Below, piece after piece: positions 36,075-45,306 of a DNA stretch of 64,000 nucleotides. The position numbers and the translations under genes were made by a program. Each line of letters starts with the position of its first letter. Position 1 is the stretch's first letter. Under the pieces are notes generated by a model. It did not search any database and was not told where the DNA came from. It worked only from the letters and a program-made list of their open reading frames with translations. Source of the DNA: Paracoccus zhejiangensis (GTDB lineage: Bacteria; Pseudomonadota; Alphaproteobacteria; Rhodobacterales; Rhodobacteraceae); assembly GCF_002847445.1 (NCBI RefSeq), contig NZ_CP025430.1, positions 1,302,001 through 1,366,000 on the forward strand. The letters run 5' to 3'.

Positions 36075-37612
36075 GGGTGAACCTCGGCCAGCGCATCGGC
36101 AGGCACGGCGGCGACCAGCGCCCCGCTGGCCACCAGCCGGGCCGATTCCACCAGATCGGGGGCGAGATAGCGATCCTCGACCACCGCTGGCACCGTCGCG
36201 CGCAGCCGCTCGATCACCGCCTGCAACGGTGCCGAGGTCGCCAGCGGCGCGCGGAATTCCACGCCCGCCGCCGCGCACATGGCCTCGATCCCGATGATCT
36301 GGCCCAGATTGGCGTTCATCCGCTTCAGCCGCCGCGCGCCATGGGCGGCCATGCTGACATGATCCTCCTGATTGGCGCTGGTGGGGGTGGAATCGGTGCT
36401 GCACGGCGTTGCCAGATGCTTGTTCTCGCTCATCAGCGCGGCGCTGGTGACTTCCGCGATCATCAGCCCGCTGTTCAGACCCGGATCGGGGGTCAGGAAG
36501 GGCGGCAGGTCATGGCTCAGCGTCGGGTCGACCATCAGCGCGATGCGGCGCTGCGCGATGGCGCCGATCTCGGCAATGGCCAGCGCGATCTGGTCGGCGG
36601 CAAAGGCCACCGGCTCGGCATGGAAGTTGCCGCCCGAGACGATCTGGTCGGCCTCGGTCAAGACCAGCGGATTGTCGGTCGCGGCATTGGCCTCGATCTC
36701 CAGCGTCCGGCCCGCCTGCCACAAGAGGTCGATGCAGGCACCCGTCACCTGCGGCTGGCAGCGGATGCAATAGGGATCCTGCACCCGCGTATCGCCCTCG
36801 CGATGGCTTTCGCGGATTTCCGATCCCGCCATCAGGTCGCGGATCGCCCGCGCCGCGACGATCTGGCCGCGATGGCCGCGCAAGCTGTGGATCTCGGCGA
36901 GAAAGGGCGCGGTCGAACCCATGATCGCATCGGTCGACAGCGCCGAGACGACCAGCGCCGCACGGGCCGAGGCGAAGGCGGTGAAAAGCCCGGCCAGCGC
37001 GAAGGCGGTCGAGACCTGCGTGCCGTTGATCAGCGCCAGCCCCTCCTTGGCCGCCAGCACGACGGGGGTCAGCCCCGCCGCCGCCAGCGCCTCGGAGGAC
37101 GCCATCTCGCGGCCCTCAAAGGTCGCGCGCCCCTCGCCCAGCAGCGTCGCCGCCATATGCGCCAGGGGCGCCAGATCGCCCGAGGCACCGACCGAGCCTT
37201 GCGCCGGAATGACCGGCAGCACGCCCCTGGCCAGCATGTCCTCGATGAGTGCGATCACCTCGGGACGCACGCCCGAAGCCCCGCGCCCCAGCGACAGCAG
37301 TTTCAGCACCATGATCAGTCGCACGGTTTCCGGCTCGACCGCCTCGCCCACGCCGCAGCAATGCGACAGGATCAGGTTCCGCTGCAGCGTCGCCGTATCC
37401 TTCACCGCGATCTTGATCGAGGCCAGCTTGCCAAAGCCGGTATTGACGCCATAGACGGCGGCATCGCCCTCGACCGCGGCCTGAATGCGGGCGGCGGCGG
37501 CGATGATGCCGGGCCGGGCGCTGTCGGCCAGCCGCACGGCCAGCCCCTCGCGCCAGACCTGTTCAAGCTGCGCCAGCGTGGTCTCGCCGGGGGTAAGGAT
37601 CAGTTCAGACAA
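36071..37612 (-). CDS. hutH: Histidine ammonia-lyase
   Basis: 513 residues when begun at TTG 37612, which has GGAGG five bases upstream; an ATG at 37636 would also be in frame but overlaps hutI further. HutH deaminates histidine to urocanate. The MIO cofactor forms from Ala143-Ser144-Gly145 in [17 protein letters not shown]; Tyr53 (VYGVNTGFG) is the conserved base. [36 protein letters not shown] and [12 protein letters not shown] also match. First enzyme of the pathway, coupled to hutI and hutG by overlaps. Confidence 0.95.
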   Translation of the reverse strand: MSELILTPGETTLAQLEQVWREGLAVRLADSARPGIIAAAARIQAAVEGDAAVYGVNTGFGKLASIKIAVKDTATLQRNLILSHCCGVGEAVEPETVRLIMVLKLLSLGRGASGVRPEVIALIEDMLARGVLPVIPAQGSVGASGDLAPLAHMAATLLGEGRATFEGREMASSEALAAAGLTPVVLAAKEGLALINGTQVSTAFALAGLFTAFASARAALVVSALSTDAIMGSTAPFLAEIHSLRGHRGQIVAARAIRDLMAGSEIRESHREGDTRVQDPYCIRCQPQVTGACIDLLWQAGRTLEIEANAATDNPLVLTEADQIVSGGNFHAEPVAFAADQIALAIAEIGAIAQRRIALMVDPTLSHDLPPFLTPDPGLNSGLMIAEVTSAALMSENKHLATPCSTDSTPTSANQEDHVSMAAHGARRLKRMNANLGQIIGIEAMCAAAGVEFRAPLATSAPLQAVIERLRATVPAVVEDRYLAPDLVESARLVASGALVAAVPADALAEVHP

Positions 37613-38807
37613 ATTCGCCTCCGACGATGCGGGCATGAAGGGGGTTGAAGCCGATGCGATAGCTGAGCTCGGCCAGATCTTTGATGTCCCAGATGGCCAG
37701 ATCGGCGCGCTGGCCGACGGCGATGGTGCCGCGATCGCTCAGACCAAGCGCGCGGGCCGCATGGGTGGTGACGCCCGCCAGGCATTCCGAGGGCGTCATG
37801 CGAAACAGCGTCGCCCCCATGTTCATCGTCAGCAGGATCGAGGTCAGCGGCGAGGTGCCGGGGTTGCAGTCGGTCGCCAGCGCCATCGGCACGCCGGCCT
37901 CGCGCAGCGCCTGGATGGGCGGCAGCTTGGTCTCGCGCAGGGTATAGAAGGCACCGGGCAACAGCACCGCAACGGTGCCGGATTTCGCCATCGCCGCGAT
38001 GCCGTCGGCACCGAGATATTCCAGATGATCGGCCGAGATCGCGCCATGTTCCGCCGCCATCGCCGCCCCACCCAGATCCGACAGCTGCTCGGCATGCAGC
38101 TTGACCGGCAGGCCCAGCTCGGCGGCGGCGTCGAACACCATTGCCATCTCGTCGCGGGAAAAGGCGATGCCCTCGCAGAACCCGTCGACCGCGTCGATCA
38201 GGTCCTCGTCATGGCCCTGCTTCATCCCGGCAATGACCACCTCGCGCAGATAGCCGGCGCGGTCGTCCTTGTATTCCGGCGGCAGCGCATGGGCGGCGAG
38301 CCAGGTGGTGCGCACCGAAACCTCGCGCCGCGCCTCGATCAGCCGGGCGACGCGCAGCATCTTCAGTTCGCTTTCGACATCCAGCCCGTAGCCGGATTTC
38401 ACCTCGATGGTGGTGACACCCTCGGCCAGCAGCGCATCGACCCGGCGCAAGGCCTGCTTGAGCAGCACCGCCTCGTCGGCCTCACGGGTGGCGTTCACGC
38501 TGGAGAGGATGCCGCCTCCGGCCCGCGCGATCTCCTCGTAGCTCGCGCCTTCCAGCCGCATTTCGAATTCGCGCGCACGGTCGCCGCCGAAGACGATATG
38601 GGTGTGGCAATCGATCAGCCCCGGCGTGACTACGCGCCCCGCCAGATCCTCGCGTTCGGCATGGGCATAGCGCTCGGGCAACTCAGCGGGGTCGCCGATC
38701 CATGAGATCCGGTCATCCTCGAGCAGAATCGCTGTGGCGGCGGAGAGGCCATATTGCCCGGTATCCGCGTCCTGTTCGGCAATCCGGACATTGCTGAGAA
38801 GATGCAT
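37605..38807 (-). CDS. hutI: Imidazolonepropionase
   Basis: 400 residues from ATG 38807, preceded by AAAGGCGG. A metal-dependent amidohydrolase that opens imidazolone propionate to formiminoglutamate. The metal site is [44 protein letters not shown], the [12 protein letters not shown] segment, [17 protein letters not shown] and [32 protein letters not shown] follow in the expected order. First gene of the leftward hut-transporter operon; tandem repeats before it are the likely HutC operator. Confidence 0.95.
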   Translation of the reverse strand: MHLLSNVRIAEQDADTGQYGLSAATAILLEDDRISWIGDPAELPERYAHAEREDLAGRVVTPGLIDCHTHIVFGGDRAREFEMRLEGASYEEIARAGGGILSSVNATREADEAVLLKQALRRVDALLAEGVTTIEVKSGYGLDVESELKMLRVARLIEARREVSVRTTWLAAHALPPEYKDDRAGYLREVVIAGMKQGHDEDLIDAVDGFCEGIAFSRDEMAMVFDAAAELGLPVKLHAEQLSDLGGAAMAAEHGAISADHLEYLGADGIAAMAKSGTVAVLLPGAFYTLRETKLPPIQALREAGVPMALATDCNPGTSPLTSILLTMNMGATLFRMTPSECLAGVTTHAARALGLSDRGTIAVGQRADLAIWDIKDLAELSYRIGFNPLHARIVGGEFV

Positions 38808-38826
38808 GGGGCCGCCTTTCATGACT

Positions 38827-38866
38827 TTCTATGTCTAGACTTATTGCCGTTCTATGTCTAAACTTA
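38827..38866. promoter_or_regulatory. Tandem 17-base repeats, probable HutC operator
   Basis: TTCTATGTCTAGACTTA (38827-38843) and TTCTATGTCTAAACTTA (38850-38866) differ at one base and start 23 bases apart, in the 96-base gap between divergent hutI and hutF. The first contains the palindrome GTCTAGAC. The placement suits repression of both hut operons by the GntR-type HutC encoded downstream. Confidence 0.7.
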
Positions 38867-38903
38867 ATCGCAGTCAATCACCGGATGGCGGATAGAGGTC
38901 GAA

Positions 38904-40268
38904 ATGGTCGTGCTATGGGCGGAACGGGCGCTTTTGCCCGAGGGATGGGCAGAGGCGGTGCGGGTCGAGCTGACCCTCGAGGGCCGCATCGGCGCGGTCA
39001 CGCCCGGCGCGGCGCCCGAGGGCCAGCGGGTCGAACTGCTGCTGCCCGCCATGGCGAACCTGCATTCCCATGCCTTCCAGCGGGCGATGGCGGGTCTCAG
39101 CGAAGCGCGCGGGCCCGAGCCGCGCGACACCTTCTGGACCTGGCGGCAGATCATGTACCGCTTTCTCGACCATCTGACGCCCGAGGATGTCGAGGCGATC
39201 GCCGCGCTGGTGCAGATGGAGATGCTGGAAGCCGGCTATGCCACCAATGTCGAGTTCCACTATCTGCATCACCGCCCCGGCGGCGGCGCCTATGACAACC
39301 TGGGCGAAATGTCCGAACGCATCGCGGCAGCGGCGGATCAGACCGGCATCGGGCTGACCCTGCTGCCGGTGCATTACCAGTTCGGCGGCGTCGACCGCCG
39401 CCCGCTCGGCCCCGGTCAGTCGCGCTTCGGCACCGATCCAGAAGGCTTCGCCCGGCTGATGGACGCCGCCGAGGCGGCTCTTGCCCCCCTGCCCGGCGAT
39501 ACCGGCATCGGCGTCGCGCCGCATTCGCTGCGCGCGGTCAGCCCCGAGGCGCTGGCGCTCTGCACGACCCTGCGCCCCGGACGGCCCCTGCACATGCACC
39601 TGGCCGAGCAGGTCCCCGAGATCGAGGAAATTCAGGCCGCATACGGCCGCCGCCCGGTCGAGTGGCTGCTGGACAACCACACCCCCGACCAAAACTGGAC
39701 GCTGATCCACCTGACCCACATGACCGAGGACGAAACCCGCCGTCTTGCCGCGACCGGCGCGGTGGCCGGCCTGTGTCCGCTGACCGAATCGAGCCTGGGC
39801 GATGGCATCTTCAACGGCACCATCTGGCGCGAGGCCGGCGGGCGGCTGGGGTTCGGGTCGGACAGCAATATCCGCATCTCGCTGATCGAGGAATTGCGCA
39901 CGCTGGAATACAGCCAGCGCCTGCGCGACCGGGCACGCGCGATCCTCGCCACGCCCGAGCGATCGACCGGGCGGGTGCTTTACGAGGCCGGGCTGGACGG
40001 CGGGGCGACGGCGGCGGGGCGCGAGACCGGTGCGATCCGCCCGGGCCTCTGGGCCGACCTTTGCGCCGTCTCGCTGCAGAACCCGGTCATGGCCGGGCGC
40101 GCGGGCGATCAGATGCTGGACAGCCTGATCTTTGCCGGCGGCGACGGGCTGATCCGCGATGTCTGGGCCGCTGGCCGCCACGTGGTCCGGGATGGCCGTC
40201 ATATCCGGCGCGAGGCCATCACCTCGGCCTATCTGCAGACTATGGCCAGCCTGTCGGAGCGGATGTGA
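38904..40268 (+). CDS. hutF: Formimidoylglutamate deiminase
   Basis: 454 residues. HutF deiminates formiminoglutamate to N-formylglutamate and ammonia, the step that defines the five-step hut pathway. It is an amidohydrolase: the zinc ligands His54 and His56 lie in MANLHSHAFQRAMAGL, with RDTFWTWRQIMYRF, HLAEQVPEIEEI and TGAVAGLCPLTESSLGDGIF, then FGSDSNIRISLIEELRTLEY. AGAGGTC precedes the ATG. Its stop overlaps the hutC start (ATGTGA). Confidence 0.94.
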   Translation: MVVLWAERALLPEGWAEAVRVELTLEGRIGAVTPGAAPEGQRVELLLPAMANLHSHAFQRAMAGLSEARGPEPRDTFWTWRQIMYRFLDHLTPEDVEAIAALVQMEMLEAGYATNVEFHYLHHRPGGGAYDNLGEMSERIAAAADQTGIGLTLLPVHYQFGGVDRRPLGPGQSRFGTDPEGFARLMDAAEAALAPLPGDTGIGVAPHSLRAVSPEALALCTTLRPGRPLHMHLAEQVPEIEEIQAAYGRRPVEWLLDNHTPDQNWTLIHLTHMTEDETRRLAATGAVAGLCPLTESSLGDGIFNGTIWREAGGRLGFGSDSNIRISLIEELRTLEYSQRLRDRARAILATPERSTGRVLYEAGLDGGATAAGRETGAIRPGLWADLCAVSLQNPVMAGRAGDQMLDSLIFAGGDGLIRDVWAAGRHVVRDGRHIRREAITSAYLQTMASLSERM

Positions 40269-40969
40269 CAGCGGGTCCCACAGCCCCCAAGGCGCAGCTG
40301 ATCGCCGCCGAGGTGCGCCGCCGTATCGTCGAGCGCGAATGGCTGCAGGGCGACCGCATCCCCGACGAGGCCGATCTGGCAGTCGAATTCGGCGCGGCGC
40401 GGGCGACGGTGAACAAGGCGCTGCAACTGCTGGCCGATGAGGGCCTGCTGGATCGCAAGCGCCGGGCCGGCACCCGCATCGCCGTCAACCCGGTGCGCAA
40501 GGCCACCTTCTCGATCCCCATCGTGCGCGAGCAGATCGAGGCCGAGGGCATGGTCTATAGCCACCGGGTCATCGCCCAACGCGACAGCCCGATCCCCGAG
40601 GACGTGTCCGCCCGGACCGGCCTGCCCGAAGGCAGCATCCTGACCCATCTGCGCGCCGTCCATTACGGCGATGGCAAGCCCTTCCAGTTCGAGGATCGCT
40701 GGATCAACCGCGCCGCCCTGCCGCAGGTGGCGGGCGCCGATTTCCGCGCGCTGAATGCCAATGAATGGCTGGTGCAGAACGCCCCCTACCTTCATGCCGA
40801 TGTCGAGTTTACCGCCGCCAATGCCGATGCCCGCGATGCGCGGATGCTGCAGGTCCGGCGCGGTCAGGCGCTTTTGATCCTGCACCGCACGACATGGAAC
40901 GACCTCGGCCCGATCACCACCGTCCGGCTGGCCTGCCATCCTGGCTACGTGATGAGCGCGGCCAGCTGA
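40265..40969 (+). CDS. hutC: Histidine utilisation repressor, GntR family
   Basis: 234 residues from GTG 40265, overlapping the hutF stop. N-terminal GntR winged helix (QLIAAEVRRRIVEREWLQGDRIPDEADLAVEFGAARATVNKALQLLADEGLLDRKRRAGT, in part) and a C-terminal UTRA ligand domain (HRVIAQRDSPIPEDVSARTG, FQFEDRWINRAALPQ, ILHRTTWNDLGPITTVRLACHPGYVM). HutC proteins are released from DNA by urocanate. The tandem repeats at 38827 are its probable target. Confidence 0.93.
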   Translation: MTAGPTAPKAQLIAAEVRRRIVEREWLQGDRIPDEADLAVEFGAARATVNKALQLLADEGLLDRKRRAGTRIAVNPVRKATFSIPIVREQIEAEGMVYSHRVIAQRDSPIPEDVSARTGLPEGSILTHLRAVHYGDGKPFQFEDRWINRAALPQVAGADFRALNANEWLVQNAPYLHADVEFTAANADARDARMLQVRRGQALLILHRTTWNDLGPITTVRLACHPGYVMSAAS

Positions 40970-40975
40970 TCGGGT

Positions 40976-41908
40976 CTAACCGGCGAGGTGTGGGAAGTAG
41001 CTGCCGGCCAAATCCTCGATCGCCTGCGCCACGCGCAGCGTCGCGGCATCGGGCTTGGCGGCGGCGGGACGGACCAGGTACCATTGCCGCATCAAGGGCA
41101 GACCGCTGCCCCTGAGCGCCACCAGCCGGCCCATCTGCAGTTCCTCGCTGCAGGTATGCAGCGACAAGAGCGCGATCCCCATGCCGGCCATGACCGCCTG
41201 CTTGATCGTCTCGTTCGAATCCATGGTGATCAGCTGCGGCTCGATCCCCTCACCCAGACGGTCGAAATAGCGCATCATCAGGTCGCGCGTGCCTGAACCG
41301 CTTTCGCGTGCCAGGAAGGTCTCCTCCATCAGCATCGCCGGGTCGAACCCATCGGTCGCCGCCAGCCGGTGACCGGGCGGCAGGATGATGCCATGGGGAT
41401 GTGCACCCAAGGGCACCGAGACGACCTTCGGCTCGCTTGGCGGGCGGCCCATCACCGCCAGATCGGTCGCGCCCTGATCCAGATCGGCGATCACCTGCTG
41501 GCGGTTGCCGACGCGCAGGCTGACCTCGACCTCGGGGGCCTGCTGGCGCAGGCTGAGGACCAGACGCGGGGCGAAATACTTGCCGGTCGAAACCACGCTG
41601 AGCCGGACATGGCCGTTATAGCCGCGGGTCATCGCCGCGATCTCGGCCCCGACCTGCGACAGGTTCCCTTCGATCCGCCGCGCCACCCGCTCCATCGCCA
41701 CGCCTGCCGCCGTCAAGCTGAACCCGTCCGCAGCCCCGCCCCGGACCAGCAGCGCCTGGCCCACGGCTTCCTCCAGCTTGCGGATCTGGCTGTGGATCGC
41801 CGGCGTCGTCTGGTTCAGCACCCCTGCCGCGCCGGTCAGCGACCCCTGCTCGGCCACCGCGATCAGCGCCCGAAGCTGTTTCAGCGTGATGGCAGCGATC
41901 TGCGACAT
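40976..41908 (-). CDS. cbbR: LysR family regulator, CbbR type
   Basis: 310 residues. LysR helix-turn-helix at about 10-65 (LKQLRALIAVAEQGSLTGAAGVLNQTTPAIHSQIRKLEEAVGQALL, in part) and a periplasmic-binding-like effector domain. The divergent placement next to cbbF and cbbP and features such as the TGKYFAPRLV segment support CbbR, the activator of Calvin-cycle operons. The stop is six bases past hutC, on the opposite strand. The symbol rests mainly on context. Confidence 0.85.
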   Translation of the reverse strand: MSQIAAITLKQLRALIAVAEQGSLTGAAGVLNQTTPAIHSQIRKLEEAVGQALLVRGGAADGFSLTAAGVAMERVARRIEGNLSQVGAEIAAMTRGYNGHVRLSVVSTGKYFAPRLVLSLRQQAPEVEVSLRVGNRQQVIADLDQGATDLAVMGRPPSEPKVVSVPLGAHPHGIILPPGHRLAATDGFDPAMLMEETFLARESGSGTRDLMMRYFDRLGEGIEPQLITMDSNETIKQAVMAGMGIALLSLHTCSEELQMGRLVALRGSGLPLMRQWYLVRPAAAKPDAATLRVAQAIEDLAGSYFPHLAG

Positions 41909-41941
41909 TAATTTCTTTCTAATTCGGCTATCATCTTTTTA

Positions 41942-41955
41942 AATTTCATGGAATT
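41942..41955. promoter_or_regulatory. Near-palindrome in the cbbR-cbbF gap
   Basis: AATTTCATGGAATT is palindromic except for one central pair and contains a T-N11-A core as expected for LysR-type sites. It lies in the 89-base AT-rich divergent region and may bind CbbR. Confidence 0.35.
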
Positions 41956-41997
41956 GAGGCCCGTGCAAGCACTGTTGCGGTGAGGGGAGGACGCATC

Positions 41998-43002
41998 ATG
42001 CCACGCCATCTGGACCACCTGCCCGCTGCGACGCCCGACGACCTGGCCGAGGTGCTGGACCGGCTGGCCGGGCTGGGCATCACCCTTGCCGCCCGCATCG
42101 CCCGCAATGGCCTGTCCGAAGACCTTGGCGCGGCAGATGGCGGCGTCAATGCCAGTGGCGACCGGCAGACGGCGCTGGACCTGATCGCCGATGGCATGGC
42201 GCAGGTGGCGCTGATGGGATCGGCGGTGCGCTTCTTCGCCTCGGAGGAGCAGGCGGAGGTGGTCGAACTCGACCCCGAGGGCGCGCTGGCGCTGGTGATC
42301 GACCCGCTGGACGGCGCGCTGAACATCGACGGCAACGCCCCGCTTGGCACCATCTTCGGGATCTACCCGGCGGAAGCCACGGGCGAGGCAAGCCTGCTGC
42401 GTCCTGCCCGCGAGTTGCTGGCCTCGGGCTATCTGATCTACGGTCCGCAAGGCGGGATGATGCTGCGCATCGGTCAGGGCCAGACCCGGAAATATGTGCT
42501 GGACAGCGGCACGGAGCAGTTCCGCGACCTCGGCCCCCTGCCCGACATGCCGCTGGAGATGCCGGAATATGCCATCAATGCCGCCAATTACCGCCACTGG
42601 CCGGCGCCGATCCGCAGCTTCATCGACGACCGGCTGGCCGGGAACGAGGGTCCGCTCGGCCATGATTTCAACATGCGCTGGATCGCCGCGCTGGTGGCCG
42701 AGACCCATCGCATCCTGACCCGTGGCGGCATCTACCTGTACCCGGGAGACAGCCGGAAGGGATACGAGACCGGCCGCTTGCGGCTGGTCTATGAATGCGG
42801 CCCCATCGCCCACCTGGTCGAGGGCGCCGGCGGGCGCGCCAGCGATGGTGTCCGGCCGATCCTCGACCTCGTGCCCACCTCGCTGCACCAGCGCACGCCC
42901 TTTGTCTTCGGCAGTGCCAACCAGGTGGCGCGGGTGGCCACCCATCACGATCTGCCCGAAGATGAAAGCGCGCTGTTCGGGCGGCGCGGCCTGTTTCGCT
43001 GA
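41998..43002 (+). CDS. cbbF: Class I fructose-1,6-bisphosphatase
   Basis: 334 residues from ATG 41998, preceded by GAGGGGAGG. Class I FBPase elements: [12 protein letters not shown], the metal-binding [82 protein letters not shown] (in part). It dephosphorylates fructose- and often sedoheptulose-bisphosphate. Adjacent cbbR and cbbP point to CO2 fixation rather than to gluconeogenesis, though it may serve both. Confidence 0.93.
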   Translation: MPRHLDHLPAATPDDLAEVLDRLAGLGITLAARIARNGLSEDLGAADGGVNASGDRQTALDLIADGMAQVALMGSAVRFFASEEQAEVVELDPEGALALVIDPLDGALNIDGNAPLGTIFGIYPAEATGEASLLRPARELLASGYLIYGPQGGMMLRIGQGQTRKYVLDSGTEQFRDLGPLPDMPLEMPEYAINAANYRHWPAPIRSFIDDRLAGNEGPLGHDFNMRWIAALVAETHRILTRGGIYLYPGDSRKGYETGRLRLVYECGPIAHLVEGAGGRASDGVRPILDLVPTSLHQRTPFVFGSANQVARVATHHDLPEDESALFGRRGLFR

Positions 43003-43020
43003 GAAGACCGGAGACCAGAC

Positions 43021-43896
43021 ATGAGCAAGAAATTCCCCATCATCTCGGTTATCGGCGCCTCGGGCTCGGGCACCTCGACGGTCAAGGGCACCTTCGACCA
43101 GATCTTCCGGCGCGAGGGGGTCAAGGCGATCTCGGTCGAGGGCGATTCCTTCCACCGTTTTTCGCGCACCGAGATGAAGGCCGAATTGCGCCGCCGCTTC
43201 GAGGCGGGGGATCACACCTTCAGCCATTTCTCTTACGAGGCCAACGAACTCGAGGAACTGGAACGGACCTTCCGCGAGTTCGGCGAGACTGGCACCGGCC
43301 GCACCCGGCATTATGTCCATGACGCCAAGGAAGCTGATCGCCATGGCGTGCCGCCGGGCGAGTTCACTGCCTGGACGCCCTTCGACAGCGACGCGGACCT
43401 GTTGTTCTACGAGGGGCTGCATGGCTGCGTCTCGAATGGCGAGGTCGACCTGCCGCCGCTCTGCGATCTGAAGATCGGCGTGGTGCCGGTGATGAACCTC
43501 GAATGGATCCAGAAGATCCACCGCGACCGCGAAAGCCGGGGCTATTCGACCGAGGCGGTCACCGACACGATCCTGCGCCGGATGCACGCCTATGTGCATT
43601 GCGTCTGCCCGCAATTCACCGCCACCGACATCAACTTCCAGCGCGTGCCGGTGGTCGATACCTCGAACCCGTTCATCGCCCGCTGGATACCCACCTCGGA
43701 TGAAAGTCTCGTGGTCATCCGCTTCCGCAGCCCGCGCGGGATCGACTTTCCCTACCTGGTGTCGATGATCCATGGCTCGTGGATGAGCCGCGCCAATTCC
43801 ATCGTCATCCCCGGCAACAAGCAGGATCTGGCGATGCAACTGATCCTGACCCCGCTGATCGAGCGTCTGGTCTCGACCGCCCGTCGGCTGCGCTGA
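43021..43896 (+). CDS. cbbP: Phosphoribulokinase
   Basis: 291 residues, the bacterial (class I) size. Makes ribulose-1,5-bisphosphate from ribulose-5-phosphate and ATP. P-loop GASGSGTST at 12-20; ISVEGDSFHRFSRTEMK with the catalytic Asp; HYVHDAKEADRHG; FYEGLHGCV; KIGVVPVMNLEWIQKIHRDRESRGYS. It follows cbbF by 18 bases. PRK is specific to the Calvin cycle, so a RuBisCO should be encoded elsewhere in the genome. The next gene is convergent and unrelated, so the cbb operon ends here. Confidence 0.96.
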   Translation: MSKKFPIISVIGASGSGTSTVKGTFDQIFRREGVKAISVEGDSFHRFSRTEMKAELRRRFEAGDHTFSHFSYEANELEELERTFREFGETGTGRTRHYVHDAKEADRHGVPPGEFTAWTPFDSDADLLFYEGLHGCVSNGEVDLPPLCDLKIGVVPVMNLEWIQKIHRDRESRGYSTEAVTDTILRRMHAYVHCVCPQFTATDINFQRVPVVDTSNPFIARWIPTSDESLVVIRFRSPRGIDFPYLVSMIHGSWMSRANSIVIPGNKQDLAMQLILTPLIERLVSTARRLR

Positions 43897-43906
43897 GCCG
43901 GCTCAG
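43893..43906. terminator. Palindrome joining the stops of convergent cbbP and the protease gene
   Basis: CTGAGCC followed by GGCTCAG is a perfect 14-base palindrome whose two arms contain the TGA of cbbP and the TGA of the convergent protease gene. No U-run is seen. It resembles the arrangement at 29440-29459. Confidence 0.4.
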
Positions 43907-45306
43907 ACCTTCAGGTCCGGGAAGCTGACTGCGCCGTTCCAAGAGAGATAGTGGAACGAGCCGTTCTCCTCGGTATCGAGCTGGACCGTCCGCGACATGA
44001 GCCAGGTCTTCACCCCGAGGCCGCCATCGACCGCGCGCGGGATCTGGCCAAGCGAGACCCCCAGCGAGACGAAGCCCGCGACGATGGCCGAGGCCGCCGA
44101 GGTGCCGCCGAAACGGCAGAAATACGAGCCGAATTCCCGCAGCCCGTCGGCCGGCTCGGCGCTGGAGAAGGGCCCGTGGGAATAGCCGTGGCGCCCCGGC
44201 ACATCGGTCGAGACGATCTCGAAATGCGAGAAGCTGCCATTCTCGTTCTCGGCCGGGCTGCGCCGATCGGGGAAATCCGCATCCTGTTCATCCAGCCGCA
44301 CCGAAACCCGGTCATAGGTCTCGCCATCATTGCTGGGGGCCATGACGGTGATGCCCTGAGAGGTCGAGTAACCGGCGACCAGGCCCTTGGCGTTCACCGC
44401 ACCGACCGAGATGATGCCGTTATACTCGCTCGCCAGGTTGGCGGGGTAGATACCCCCGACCTCCTGGAAATTGCCCGCCGCGCAGATGATCGGGCGGCGC
44501 ATCGACACCGCGACCAGCAGCTGCGCCAGCTCCTCCCACAGCGCGCGTTCCCGCGCCGTGGGCCGCGCCGGCAGCGCCGCTTCCAGCAGGTCGAGATCGA
44601 CCGGGATCGCGCCAAGCGTGCGGAACGGATCGGGGAACGAGCGCGGGATCAGGATGACCGAGGCATCGATGACCTCGGCATAAAGCAGCGCGAGGATCAG
44701 CGCCTCGGGATCGGTGTCGAAATTGGTCGAGATCGGCACCAGCTCGCAGAAGGGATCGGTGCCGCAATAGGGCAGCGGCACGTCGATCTCGGCGGGGTCT
44801 TGACCTTGATAGTCTGGCGCGATCTGCATGATCGCCGGACGCGCGCCGACCAGCCCGGCGATGGCCGTGCCGTGGTTCGAGAAATCGGCCGAGCTGGTCG
44901 GTGCGACACCGTTCACATGCGCCGCCGCGCCGGGAGACAGCCGGTCGATCAGCTCGCGCAGCAGCGCAAGGCTGCCCGGCAGGTCATCGGCAATGTCGGT
45001 TTCAAGGTTGCTCGGGATCGAGGGCGCGGCCAGCGCCTCGCCCAGATAGGGAAAGGCCCCCAGCCGGTTCGAGAAGAAGTCGATGGCCAGTTTATCGTTC
45101 ACCGCCCCTTTCAGGCAGGGATGGTTCACCGCGACCGAGGTGTCGATGATGGCAACGCGGCTGACCTTGGCATTGGCCGGCGGGCGCGCACCGTCGCGCA
45201 GCGCATCCAGCACGCCGATGCTTTCCAGATGCCAGAGCGCAGCATATTCGGGATAGATCTCGGACCCCTGCGGCATGGGCTTGGCAACGGGGATCATCAT
45301 ATCCAT
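43903..45306 (-). CDS. Subtilisin-like S8 serine peptidase without signal peptide
   Basis: 467 residues. The S8 triad is complete: Asp55 (VAIIDTSVAVNHPCL), His145 (DFSNHGTAIAGLVGA) and Ser403 (FGGTSAASAIVAGF), with the oxyanion Asn279 (ICAAGNF). The N-terminus (MDMMIPVAKPMPQG) has no signal peptide and no inhibitor-like propeptide, so the protein appears cytoplasmic. The HPCL after the Asp motif is reminiscent of the PatA/PatG-type RiPP proteases, but that is only a resemblance. It is the last gene of a three-gene operon with a haloperoxidase-like enzyme and a SARP-type regulator; the genes overlap by 10 and 4 bases. Substrate unknown. Confidence 0.88.
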   Translation of the reverse strand: MDMMIPVAKPMPQGSEIYPEYAALWHLESIGVLDALRDGARPPANAKVSRVAIIDTSVAVNHPCLKGAVNDKLAIDFFSNRLGAFPYLGEALAAPSIPSNLETDIADDLPGSLALLRELIDRLSPGAAAHVNGVAPTSSADFSNHGTAIAGLVGARPAIMQIAPDYQGQDPAEIDVPLPYCGTDPFCELVPISTNFDTDPEALILALLYAEVIDASVILIPRSFPDPFRTLGAIPVDLDLLEAALPARPTARERALWEELAQLLVAVSMRRPIICAAGNFQEVGGIYPANLASEYNGIISVGAVNAKGLVAGYSTSQGITVMAPSNDGETYDRVSVRLDEQDADFPDRRSPAENENGSFSHFEIVSTDVPGRHGYSHGPFSSAEPADGLREFGSYFCRFGGTSAASAIVAGFVSLGVSLGQIPRAVDGGLGVKTWLMSRTVQLDTEENGSFHYLSWNGAVSFPDLKV

